NCBI GenBank assembly: GCA_022510725.1
Contig: JAFLSW010000001.1
Coordinates: forward strand, 294,150-358,149
Direction of reading: 5' to 3'
DNA: 64,000 nucleotides
Source: Lachnospiraceae bacterium
GTDB lineage: Bacteria > Bacillota > Clostridia > Lachnospirales > Lachnospiraceae
Shown here piece after piece: positions 49,621-62,500 of the stretch. The notes under the pieces were generated by a model that saw only the letters and a program-made list of their open reading frames with translations, had not been told where the DNA came from and did not search any database. Positions within the stretch are counted from its first letter, which is position 1, and each line of letters opens with the position of its first letter. The translations under genes and the position numbers were made by a program.

Positions 49621-50553
49621 ATGAAGAAAGCGATCAACACTTTAACAGACCTAAGGCGTACTGTCTCTATAGGTCTGTTTATTTTTATATTCATGGCATT
49701 CTGCCGATTCATAAATCCCCTACATGTATATGCGGCAACTTATGAATATGACGAACTGGGAAGGGTCACAAGGGTCACTTACGAAGATGGGACCAGTGTG
49801 GCTTATACCTATGATGCCAATGGGAACCTGACAGAGGTTATCACCTATACAAACGAAGAAGGAGAAGTCACAGAACCGGATGATAAGCCGACAGGCGGGG
49901 AAATGCCATCAGTCGGTGGCGGAACCGGAAATACGAATCCATCAACCGGAAACGGTAATAATGGCGGAGTGAGTGGGGATATGGGAGGAAATGTCTCAGC
50001 CTTCATACCACAGGGGTCCGGCAATGGGAATGGTTTCGGCACAGGAAGCAGCAGTAACCGGGGAGATACAACGGGAATCGGCAGCAGATTAGGGCAGGGG
50101 GTCGGTTCCCTGACAAACAAGAATACAAATTCGGCACCCTATGTGGGAAAAACGATCCGTGTGGGCGACGGCGAATACCGTATCACTTCCATAAACGGCG
50201 AAACCCGTACCGTGCAGTTTGTCAGGCTGACAAAGGATGACCTTACCCTGTATCAGGTGCCTGACTATATAGAATATCAGGGGAAACGGTATCTGGTAAC
50301 TTCCGTTGGGACATATGCCTTTGCAGAGAACACAACACTTAGGGAAGTGATCTTAGGAAAGAACATCACAAGCATAGGGAATTGTGCCTTTTATAACTGC
50401 GAAAAACTGCGACACATCAAGATATGGTCGGACAGGCTGATCTTTGTGGGAAAAGATGCCTATAAAGGCATACATAAAAGGGCTGCTGTATGTATTGGAA
50501 AGATAGGCTACACACACTACCGGCTGGGCACAAAAGAAAGGGGAGTAAGATAA
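49621..50553 (+). CDS. Secreted protein: signal peptide, one RHS/YD-repeat unit, Gly/Asn-rich linker, BspA-type LRR_5 domain
   Basis: ATYEYDELGRVTRVTYEDGTSVAYTYDANGNLTEV; VTSVGTYAFAENTTLREVILGKNITSIGNCAFYNCEKL. Confidence 0.85.
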   Translation: MKKAINTLTDLRRTVSIGLFIFIFMAFCRFINPLHVYAATYEYDELGRVTRVTYEDGTSVAYTYDANGNLTEVITYTNEEGEVTEPDDKPTGGEMPSVGGGTGNTNPSTGNGNNGGVSGDMGGNVSAFIPQGSGNGNGFGTGSSSNRGDTTGIGSRLGQGVGSLTNKNTNSAPYVGKTIRVGDGEYRITSINGETRTVQFVRLTKDDLTLYQVPDYIEYQGKRYLVTSVGTYAFAENTTLREVILGKNITSIGNCAFYNCEKLRHIKIWSDRLIFVGKDAYKGIHKRAAVCIGKIGYTHYRLGTKERGVR

Positions 50554-53500
50554 TGAAAAGATTCATCCATAGAAGCATAGCGATCATATTAGCTGTAACA
50601 ATGCTGCCTTTTGCGTCATTTGCAGATGCAGGAGTGATCAAGGCATATGCGGCAGCGCCTTCCTTATCCCAGAATGCCACAGTGCAGCCGGAAGAAACAA
50701 CGGAAGCGGCAACATCAGATAGTACAGATGAAAGCGAATCGATAGAGGAAACTGTCACAGAGACAGTAGCAGTACAGGATGAAGTGCCTGTTGCCATAGC
50801 AGAGGAAGAAGAGATCACAACCCATGGAGGGGAAGAGATCGATGCCTTTGTCAATGCATACTTAAAGGATCCGGAGGCATGGGAAGCAGAACATCCTGAG
50901 ATATCCATAGAGGATGTAACGGTGGAACAAGACCGGACTTTGGATGAAGATCTGGTGGTAAAAGACTTATATTTAAATAATGGGCAGTTAGCGCTAAACG
51001 GACACACGCTATATGTATGTGGAGATCTGTATCAAACTGGCGGTGAACTGCTTTTGGAAGGAGGAAAAATAGTCGTATTGGGTGACTATGATCTGGAAGC
51101 AGAAGGACAACTGACCATGTCAAATGAGGCAGACTATATATTGGTCATGGGTGCATTCCACATAGAATCCGATAAAACAACCATTGCATTCCAATATGGC
51201 AGCATGGAAGTAAAAGGAAATGTTGTACTGGTTGGACCGATTCAGACAGGAGAGCCTCATCGTTTTATCCTTTCCGGAGAAGAGGAGCAGCATGTAAGCT
51301 TATTAAACGATGCTTCTTTTGGAACGCTGGAACTGCAAAATTACAGTGAAAAAGGTGTGATCATAGATACCTATGCCAGATGGGAAAGGCTGATCACAAA
51401 CGGATGCAGCCTTACCCTGCCTGAAGTGGTACAGAATGCAGACCGTACCCTGCAGGAGGATGAGACTATTCCCGGAGATTATGTTATCGAAGGGGGAAAC
51501 TTGGATCTGAATGGTCATACCTTAACGATAGAAGGCAGTCTTATCCAAAGCAAAGGAAGGATTGATATAAACGGCGGCAGCCTGATCATAGAAGGGGATT
51601 ATCGCAGACAGAGCCGGACGAAAAACGAAGATGGCGGATATGAGTATGGTGTTTGTGCGGGGAACTTATGGATGGGAAACGAATCGGATTATATGCTGGT
51701 CATGGGGGATTTTTATGATTATCCCACTGGATCCGCTTATGTGAGTCTTGGTGCCGGTTGTTTGGAACTAAAAGGCAGTTATTATCAATTGAATGAAACT
51801 ACATCATATTCATTTTCTGCATATGGCTCTCATACTTTGCTGTTGAGCGGAGACGGCAAGCAGGTCCTTTCATGTCCAAATGAGTATGAAAAGAGACTCC
51901 GCATCTATAATCTGGAAATAACCAATACTTCTGAAGATGGTGTTTTATTTCAAGGGTGTGTTGGGGTAAAAGGACTATGTAATTCTGAAAGAGATAGCCG
52001 TATAGAAGGTATTATATACAAAGAAAGCAATTTTCTCCTTAATAGTTGGGGCAGTTTCTATAATGGCGACATAGCTATATATGACAGTAGTTCGTTAAAC
52101 AGTCCTTTTGAAATAGGCGGAGATTTGTATATGCAGCGTATGTTTAGGGTATACGCTGACCTGACTGTTGACGGCAATATATACATGTATAATCATGACA
52201 TATATAATGACGATGTGGGCATAAATCTATATGCTGCCAGATTGATCGTAAAAGGGAATGTAGAAGCAAAAAATGATACTCATTACAACGGAATATATAT
52301 GCAGTCAAGTTCTTCCTATGTCCTCATAGAAGGAGATTACATTCTGCATAAATTTAATGGTAGATGTTATTCTGCCTATGGTACCCTTGAACTAAAAGGT
52401 AATCTGATCACCTATGGCAGTCTCTACTTAGATTGCACACTACTTTTAAGAGGAGATAAAAAACAGGAAATTAGTGTTTCCTCGGATACCTATATCAAAA
52501 ATCTGGTCTTGTATAATACCAGTGAAGAAGGGATTTGTTTCAAAAGTTGGGTTGACTATGGGACAATGTATAATGCTACCGGATGTAAGACTACTTACTT
52601 TGATCTGACAGCCATAGGTGGGTTTACCCTGACAAACGATCTGACCATTGATAGAAGTGTCGTGATGAACTACGGTACCATGGACTTAAACGGACATACC
52701 CTGCATATCACAGGAGATCTGATCCAGCTAGACGGTACCATGGATATCAATGGTGGAAGCCTCATTGTAGACGGCGGCTATTATCTGGGGAATCCGGAGA
52801 CCATGTGGGATGAAAGTGCACAAGAGTCTTCTGTAGGCTACCTGTTTATGGATGATCCGGATGATTATGTGCTGGTAAAGGGAGATTTTCTCATAACATT
52901 TGGTATTACCTATATTTATCGAGAACCTTATTATTCCACCAGGAGTATCCTTACGGATGGTGTATTGGAGGTAAAAGGAAATTTTCTTCAAAAAGAAAGC
53001 ACAGGGCAAAGCTTCAAAGAAAGCAGTTTCCCTGCCTCAGGAAATCATACGGTTATTTTAAGCGGTGAAGAAGGACAGACTGTCTGGTTTTCGGTTACGG
53101 ACAAGGAGGGCTCCCGTTTCCATAACCTGCGGATAGAGAATACCAGCGAGGAAGGCATCACCTTTAAAGGGGTACCTTGTGTAGCAGGAACAGTATACGG
53201 TGGCGGCAGAGAAAATCATATCAAGGGTTCCATAGCCCTGTCTTCTTTAGATCAGATCAATGAAGACTATTTTGCCGGGAGTATTACAAACAGTGGTACC
53301 ATGACCATTGATTCGGACAAGGGGATTGGCGGAGATTTCATTATAACAGGTGGTTCAACTACAAACAGCAATGTGATCATTAAAAACAGCCGACTAAAAA
53401 TAGATGGTAATCTGGTTCTGAAAGGCATTCTTGAACTTTCAGAAGCACAGGTAGAGGTTTTGAGAAATGTATCTATCAGTCAACCTGAAAGTATTTATAC

Positions 53501-56500
53501 ATATTATGGCATCCTGATGGAACATGACAGTGATTATCTTTTAGTGCATGGAGATTTCAGGAAAGAAGACAATGATTCCGCGTTTACAAAAGGTACACTG
53601 GAAGTAAAAGGAAATTACACCGACACCAGTACGGATACCTACGGCACAGGTCATCGTGTACTTCTTAGCGGGAGTAAATTGCAGACAGTTGATGCAGAGA
53701 ATGTAACCTTTGGCACGCTGGAGCTGCAGAACCACAGCATGGCAGGTGTCTATTCGGAGACACCCATAAAAAAGAATAAGCTGATCCTAAACGGATGCAG
53801 GCTGACCATAGGAGACGGCAGCGGTATTTATGGATTCACTCTGACAGAGGATTATATTGCCGCAGGAGATATGACCTTATTGGATGATACGCTGGACCTA
53901 AACGGCCATACCCTGACTGTACAAGGCGATCTGATTCTGCAGGGCGGCGAAGTGGATATCAACGGCGGAGAACTGATCGTAGAAGGAAACCTCCGCTACC
54001 AGTCCCGTAAGTTGGATAAAACAGATGAAAGCTTAGGCAAATATCTATATACTCCCGGCTACGGACATCTCATCATGGATGAAAAAGAAGATCGGGTTAC
54101 CGTAAAAGGCGATGTGATCGCACAGGCGGGAGAAAGCATTCTGGGAGACCTTAGTCTGGGTACGGTAAAACTGTGGGGAGACATCCGCCAGATAGGGGAT
54201 CACGCCCTTATCTTTGATAATCAGGTAGTTTTTGTAGGAGGCAAAAAGCAAACCGTTTACAGCGATGCACAGATCACATTTCAAAAAATCGCAGTGTCAA
54301 AAAGCGGCAAAGAAGGCGTTGTCTTTATGGACGATACCTTGGTAAAGGGGACAATTGAAGATCCTGATAAGAAAATAACAGGAAGCGGTGCCTTGATCAT
54401 AGCCGATATGAGTCAGCTGGTATCCGGATATTTTGGTGGGAATCTGATCTTGGAAGGAAACAGTTCTTTGGAAGGTTCTATAGAGATCGGAGGGAATCTG
54501 ACCATAGCAGAAGGAAGCAGCTTAGACTGTATGGATCAAAGCCTGCGGACAGCAAACTTGATCGTAGACGGCACCATAGATACGAAAACGGCTTTGATCA
54601 TCATAGAAAACAATCTGACCGTTCAGAATAATGGTCTGTTCATAATGACAAATGACTCTTATGTTCTTGTGAAAAAGAATGTGAGCTTTACAGGTCCGGT
54701 TGATCATGAGGGCTATTTAACAAAAGGCACATTGGAGATCCTGGGAGATTTCACTGATTCCGGGTGGAATAGAACCTTTATCGCCACAGGGGACCATTAT
54801 ACCATCTTTAGAAAAAGGAATATTTCTCCGGGAGAGAGCACCAGACAGAGCATGAATATTGACAGTCCCAATTATACCCACTTTGCCAAATTGGAATTGA
54901 CAAAAGATCTGCTTAGCATCAATTATCAAGAAGGTGGTTATCGGATGGTTTATAGCCCTGATCGCATTGCAGATGAGGTCATTCTGATTTCTCTGGATGC
55001 CATCATACCGGAGCCCATTTCTTCTCTTACGGCACAGGAGGTAACGGTTACTTCCGCTTACTTAAGCTATGCAGGAAACTGGGAGGAGGATATTGTAAAA
55101 GGCTTTGTCATCTTCAGGGACGGCGTAAAAGTAGGAGAGACCACAGAGACCGGTTATCGTGACACGGGGCTTATGCCCGGACACACCTATACCTATCAGG
55201 TATATCCTTTTAACAAGGATAAGACCTTGGCGGCGTCCTCTCCCTCTTATGTGGTAGTCACGCCGGAAGATATGGATGCACCTTCGGCACCTGCAAATCT
55301 GGAAATAACCAAAAGGACCGGATCTGCCATAACCCTTTCCTGGAGCGGGGCAAGAGATAATGTAGGCGTGGAAGGATATCGGCTGTATCGGGATGAGACG
55401 CTGATCTATGAAGGAACAGACTGCACCTATAAAGATACAGGCCTAAAAGAAAATACACTGTACACCTATTATGTTATCGCTTATGATGCCGCAGGATGGG
55501 AGTCTGCAAAAAGCGATAGGGCAGACGGTGCGGTTTTCATGCCTAAGATCACATCGGTTTATCCGGAGGACTATGCCATCATAGGCGGTGACAGCGTCAG
55601 ACTGGAAGTTCGGTTTGCCAATGATGGAAACAGTAAAGGCAATGCTGTTTTGATGGAATATTATGATCCTGATGCAGAGCAGTTTATATCCATAACCCAG
55701 TCTCCTTTGGGGCAGAAGAACTATGACAGGGAGAATCTGTATACATTTTATGAATGGGATATTAGAAACCTTACTTTTGACGGAGATATGGATGTCAGAT
55801 TTACGGTTACCGATGAAGATGGAAACAAAAAAGAGCAGATCGTTACCTATACCTTGGACAGGACGCCTCCTAAAGCGCCGGAAAGCATTAGTGCAGAGGA
55901 TGACGGCGGAACGGCGGTTATCTCCTGGGTCATTAGTGCAAGCGGTGACTGTGTGGGATATGAGCTTTACAAATTAAATAAAGATACCGAGAAAGCGGAA
56001 GGCTGCATCGCATACATTGAAGGCAGAAACTCCGGCTGGTACCGGGATGAACAGGTGGAAGACGGAACCAATTATGCTTACTATGTGCGTGCGGTGGATG
56101 CTTTTGGACAAAAAAGTCCTATGTCCGATGTCGCCAATGTATTCATAGAGGCGGACACAAAAGCACCCCGTGTATCCGGTATGAAACCGGATGCAGGAAA
56201 AGTCAATAAGATAACAAAACTGGAGATCACGGGAAGCGACAACAGAGGCGTAGACGCTTTTGACCTGTATATCAGGGCCTGGGGAGAAGAAGAGTGGAGC
56301 TTTTTGACCAATGTAACCGCAAAGGATAATGAAGGAAGCTTTGATTGGGATACCACTCTGTATGAGGAAGATACCTACTATATCAAGGTGGTAGCAAAGG
56401 ATAAAAGTGGAAATGAAAGCGTAGATCTGTTCCAGCGCAGATATGAGGTGGATAACACCGGTATTGCCAAAATAAGACTTCTGGATCCTTCCGTAGGAAG

Positions 56501-59500
56501 CACCATGATCCAGCTTGCCTGGGAGGATGTGACAGAGTCTGACTTTGGGTGGTTTATCATAGAAGAACTGGTAGGAGAAGAATGGAAAACTGTGGGCAGG
56601 GTTTCCGACAGGCTGGGTTATCGCATCGAAAATCTGAAACCGGAGCATACCTATACCTACAGAGTGACCGGCGTAGACCATCTTGGCAATGTGGGCATCC
56701 CCTCAGACAGGATCAGTGTGACCACTCTGTCAGATACGGCAGCCCCTGTTATTACAGCTATTTTTCCCATTTCCTCTTTCTATAAAGACACCATCAGTCT
56801 GTCCATGCAGGTGCAGGATAATGCCGGCGTATCTTATGGAAGATTTTCTTACAGCGTCAGTGGAAATACTTTGGCCGGGGGAGAAGAATTTGCAGAGATC
56901 GCAGTCATAGAAGGCAGTGGTGCGGCAAAAGAGACGCTTTCCTATGTATGGGATATTTCCGCCCTTCCGGAAGGGGAGATAACAGTCCGCTTTGAGGCAT
57001 GGGATACGGCAGGACTGCATAACGCTTTATATGAAGATGCCCAGATAGAGAATAAATATATCATTGACAGACAGCCGCCTGAACAGGTAACAGGCGTTAC
57101 GATCCTGTCGGAAGAAGGTGCCGTGGTTGTATCCTGGGACAGCGTCAGTGATAAGGATGTGGCATCCTATGAGATACAAAGAGCGGTGGCAGATGAGGGT
57201 ATATATCAAACCCTGGGAACCACCGGCAATATCCTATACTATTATGATGCCGATGTAAAGCAGGGGGTGGCATACAGCTACCGCATTGCGGCAACAGATA
57301 TAGCCGGGAATAGGGGCGAATTTTCCAAAGAAGTTATCGGCACGGTAAAACCGGATGAAACCGCTCCCATTGTAACAGGTATTTCTCCCACAGATTCCAT
57401 GATCGGTTCCGATCCCACCTTGAAAATACTGGTAACCGATAATGCGGCCTTAGCTTCTGTCAGCATCGAGTACAGGGAAGAGGACAGTCCGGTCTTTAAA
57501 GAAATTGAGACCATCACCCTGTCGGGAAGGGCAAGCTATCAGGAATTCACATGGGATACCCTTGGGTTAAAAGAAGGCGTGAACTATGAGATAAGGGCAA
57601 AGGCAGCAGATACAGCCGGAAATGAAAGCGAATATGCTTATAAAACCTATCAGCTGGATCTGACCCCTCCGAAAAAGCCGGAAGTAACGGCACAAACCGG
57701 AAGCTTTCGGATAGAACTATCCTATACGGAAAATGAGGAAGAAGACTTTCGGTGTTATAAGATATACCGCCGTGCCTATGGAGAAACAGAGTATGCCTGC
57801 ATTCAGGCTACCACCCAGAATACTTTTATCGATGAAGTGCCTGAAACGGACACCATGTATTACTACAAAGTGCGGGCATACGATATCTATGACAATTACA
57901 GTGAATCGGAATCGGTGGTTTCCTACGCCAACCATGTGGATCAGATTGCTCCGGTTGCAGACCTGCCGGATACCATCTTTGGATTTACGGGAATGGAGAT
58001 TGCCTTTGACGGAACCCTGTGCAACGACAATGTCCGCATTAACCGATACAGCTGGGATTTTGGAGACGGCACCGGAGCAACCGGCGTGCGCCCTTTCCAT
58101 ACATATGAACAGGCAGGGATCTATACCGTTACCTTGACTGTTTCCGATGCCAATGGAAATGAAGCCATGACTATGTCCAATGTACAGATCATGGATAAGA
58201 GCAATAACGGCTCTAGCGTGATCCGCGTCCTTTCTCAGGACGGTAATGCCATAAGCGGCGCCTATGTCTATCTGAAAATGGGAAATAACGAAGAAGATAT
58301 CTTAAGACTCAGAACAGATGTGAACGGCGAAGTGCGCATACTGGGCAAGACCGGTGTATATGAATATGCGGTATATGCACAGGACCATATGCCTGCAGAT
58401 GCCACATTCCGTATCAGCAATTATGAGACATTGGAAGAAACCATTACCCTAAAAAGAGGAGATGTGGTGACCGGAAATCTCACGGTAAAACGGTTGAACC
58501 TGGATGAACTGGTTGAAATGGGTGTGGATTTGTCTGCGCCGGAGAACTATCATACCTTCCGTTTTCAGGTGGAATTATGGTTTGCCGGACGGCCCCTGCC
58601 TGTCATCATGGATGTAACGGAAAACATGGACGGCATTCGAAAGACAGACAATGTCAACACAGGAAAAAGCATTGGCTCCTACACAGAAGGCGACAGCACC
58701 ATAGAGGTGGAATTGATCACACCGGAAATAACCATAGAGGAGGATGATGTTGCGCCTAAATACGGCATTACCTATTTACAGACCACCCAGTCTGTCAGCT
58801 GGTTAAAGGATATGTATGATGTGCAGCTTGGCATCATCAACAATGCCGACAGCGGTTTTGTCATTACCAATGCATCCGCCACCATAAATCTGCCCGACGG
58901 ATTGAGCCTGGCAGCAACCAAGTCGGGTCAGACTACGACCACCAGGCTTCCGGATCTGGACGGCCAGGAAAGTGCATCTGCTTCCTGGGTCATCAAAGGC
59001 GATAAAACAGGAGAATATCGTTTGAGCGCATCCTTCCATGGGGTGATGCAGCCCTTTGGAGCGGATATGGATGCCCAGTTTGAAACAAAGGCAAATGTGG
59101 AAGTACCGGGCGGAGAAGGTCTGCACATTTATGTTTATCCGGAGGATGCCTATTATCCAGGAGAAGACTATTATATCCAATTTGTCATTGCAAATGAATC
59201 AGCTCGGGAATTTTATAACCTAAAGACCACTTTGGGAGAATATATCCAGCCTGAAAAAACAAGAGTAGCCATTATTAAGGATGTCAATACAGGCAGTGTC
59301 CTTAGAAGTGAACGTAGCAACAGTGGTCAAACATACCGGTCCGCTTCTGCGGCACAATGCAGGCAGATCCCCATCATGTACGACGGAGACATTGTGGATG
59401 TTGGTGTGTTTGCGCCGGGAGATGCTATTTATGCTACCTATTGCCGCAAAATGGGTAATTGTTACAGCGATGATATCTATTATGAACTGGTGGATTCTCT

Positions 59501-62500
59501 GGTTTCATCCATAGAAGGAGAAAATTTGGGTGTAGAAGTCAGTCTTTCGCCCATACCCAGCCATGTCTATAAATACATCGTGATCACCGGCACCAGACGG
59601 TATGATCCCGCTGCCGATATGGATGAATTCAATGAACTGATGGGCGATCCCATTGATATGTCCACAGGTGCCTTTTTGCAGGAACTTCAGACCATCAGCT
59701 TAAACGGAGGAAATGGCCTGACTTTTGACTTACAATATAATTCTGCCCTGGCTTCCATAGAAGGTGAAGCGGGATACGGATGGAGCCATGATTATGAACA
59801 GCGGATAGAAGATCATGGTAATAGTCTGACTTTGTATATGAGCCCTTATTCTACGGCAAAATTTGTTAACGAAGAAGCGGATTCCGATATTGCATACGGA
59901 ACCCTGCAGGATGATGTGATCGTTCTGGACGGAAAAGCGGAGTATACAGGAAACTATTATCCGACCGGAGGAGCCCTGGAAGGCTGGGTGATCGAAAAGA
60001 GCGAAAACGGTTATGATGTAACGGATTCGGAAAACAGTCATTATCTCTTTGACTCGGAAGGAAGATTGATCAGCATAGAAGATGTAAGCGGACAGAAAGC
60101 GACTTTGACCTACGGGGAAAGCTCCATGAGGATAGAGGATGAGCAGACGAAAGAAAGTCTGACGATCTCCTATGACGAGGAAGGCTATATCAATCAGGTA
60201 AGGGACCATTTGGGCAGGACTGTTACCCTGACACACAATGGCGGCAATCTGACAGGAATCGCCGGCCTGACCGGAAATACTTCTTCTTATGCTTATGACG
60301 GATTTCATCAGATGATCAGCGCAACAAATGCAGACGGACTGACTTATGTAAGAAATACCTATGATGAATATGGACGGGTATTGACTCAGGAGGAAGCAGG
60401 AAAAGCCGGTGTAACCAGGATCACTTATGAAGATACAGAGGAAGGCGGGGTATTGATCACTTTCCGAGATGGAGAAGGGGCAGTCATGTCCGTCATCACC
60501 AATAAAAAGGGCGAAATGATCAAAACGGTGGATATAGACGGTTCCACCACAGAATATATCTATGACTCTCATGGCAACCTGTTGGATGAGATCGATCCCT
60601 ATGGCAATACCGTTATGTACCAGTATGATGAAAACGATCAGATGATCGCCACCTATGATACCGCAGGTAATGTGACCTTTACGGATTATGATGAAAGCGG
60701 AAATCCCATTCGGGTATACAGTAAAGGACAGGGTACGGCCTTTTCCTACAACAGTCAAAACCAACTGATCCGCAGTGTGGATCCTTTGGGAAAAGTGACG
60801 CTTTATTCCTATGACAGCCGGGGAAACCTGACAAAACAGCATACAGAAGGAAAAGGAACACTGATGTATGAGTACCGGGATGGACATCTGACTGCCCAGA
60901 CGGATGAAAACGGAAATCGTACCACCTACGGATATGACAGCTATGGCAATATCAATCAGGTAACGGATGCCATGGGCAATGTAACCCTGTACACTTACGA
61001 TCAGGCAGGGCAGTTGATCAGCGAGACCAGGGCAGACGGCGCCGTTGTGACCTATGAATACGATAAAGTGGGTCAGCAGGTTAAGAGCACCATGACAGCT
61101 CCTGACGGCACAAAAAGAAGTCAGCGTTTTGCCTATGATGGAGCAGGAAGGCTTACCCAGCTTATAGATGAGGCGGGTAATATCACTACCTATACCTATG
61201 ATAGCTATGGCAATAAGACTTCCACCCTTTATCCGGACGGAACCAAGGACACCTTTATTTATGACCTGTCAGGAAATCTGATCAAGAAGACCACGGCAGC
61301 CGGTATGGTAACGGAATACACTTATGACTTGAACCACAACATGCTTTCCGAGACCACAGACGGCACTATGGTCAGATTTGAATACTATCCCAACGGAAAG
61401 GTACACAAACAGATCATGCCCGACGGTCTGACCTATACCTACAGCTATGACAATGCATGGAACTGTGTATTGATTTCTGACAATACAGGAAGGGGTACCA
61501 TCTATACCTATGACCTCATAGGAAACTGCACCATGGAAAGGGACTCCCTAGGCAATACGGTTTACTATGAATATGATGTCTATGGCAGATGTATCAAAGT
61601 GACAGATCCTAACGGCAATACGACCCGGTATGACTATGATAACAACGATAACTGCATCAGGCAGACTGATGCCTTGGGCAATGTTACCTACATGACCTAT
61701 GACAGCTTAAACCGCCTCGTTAAGACCAGCATGCAGACAGATGATGGTGAGATCACAAACACCTATGTCTATGATGCCATGGGAAGAACGGTAAGCGTTA
61801 CTGACGGCGAGGGCATAACCGTTTACATGACCTATGATGCCTTTGGCGGGCTGCTGACCACAATGGACGGAGAAGGAAACATTGTAGAGACCAATACCTA
61901 TGACAGCCTGGGCCAGGTTGCCCGTACCGAGGATGCCTTGGGAAATGTCACAACCTATACCTATGACAGGATGGGAAAAGTAACGGAAGCCATCGGATAT
62001 CTGGGAACCGACAGACAGGAAAAGACTGACTACAGCTATGATGCAGACGGAAGGATCCTGGCAGTAACGGATAATGCAGGCAATATAACCAGGGCAGCTT
62101 ATGACGGAAGGGGGAATGTGCTCTCCGTTACCGATGCCATGGGAGGCACTACTTCCTACAGCTATGACTCCATGAACCGTGTCACCCAGGTGATCAATGC
62201 CATCTCTGCCAAGGAGACCTACACCTATAATGCAAGGGGACTTTTGGCGGAAGCAAAAGACAACGCAGGAAACACCACGGAATATATTTATGATGACATA
62301 GGACGGATCACTCGGAAAAAGGATGCCCTTGGCACCATCAGCTATACCTACGATAAGAACGGCAATGTACTGACCGTCAGTGACAAGAACGGTACCATTA
62401 CCCGTACTTATGATGCCCTAAACCGGGTAACAAGCGTAACGGATCATCAGGGCAATACCATATCCTATGGCTATGATCAGTTAGGAAACCGGATCAGCAT

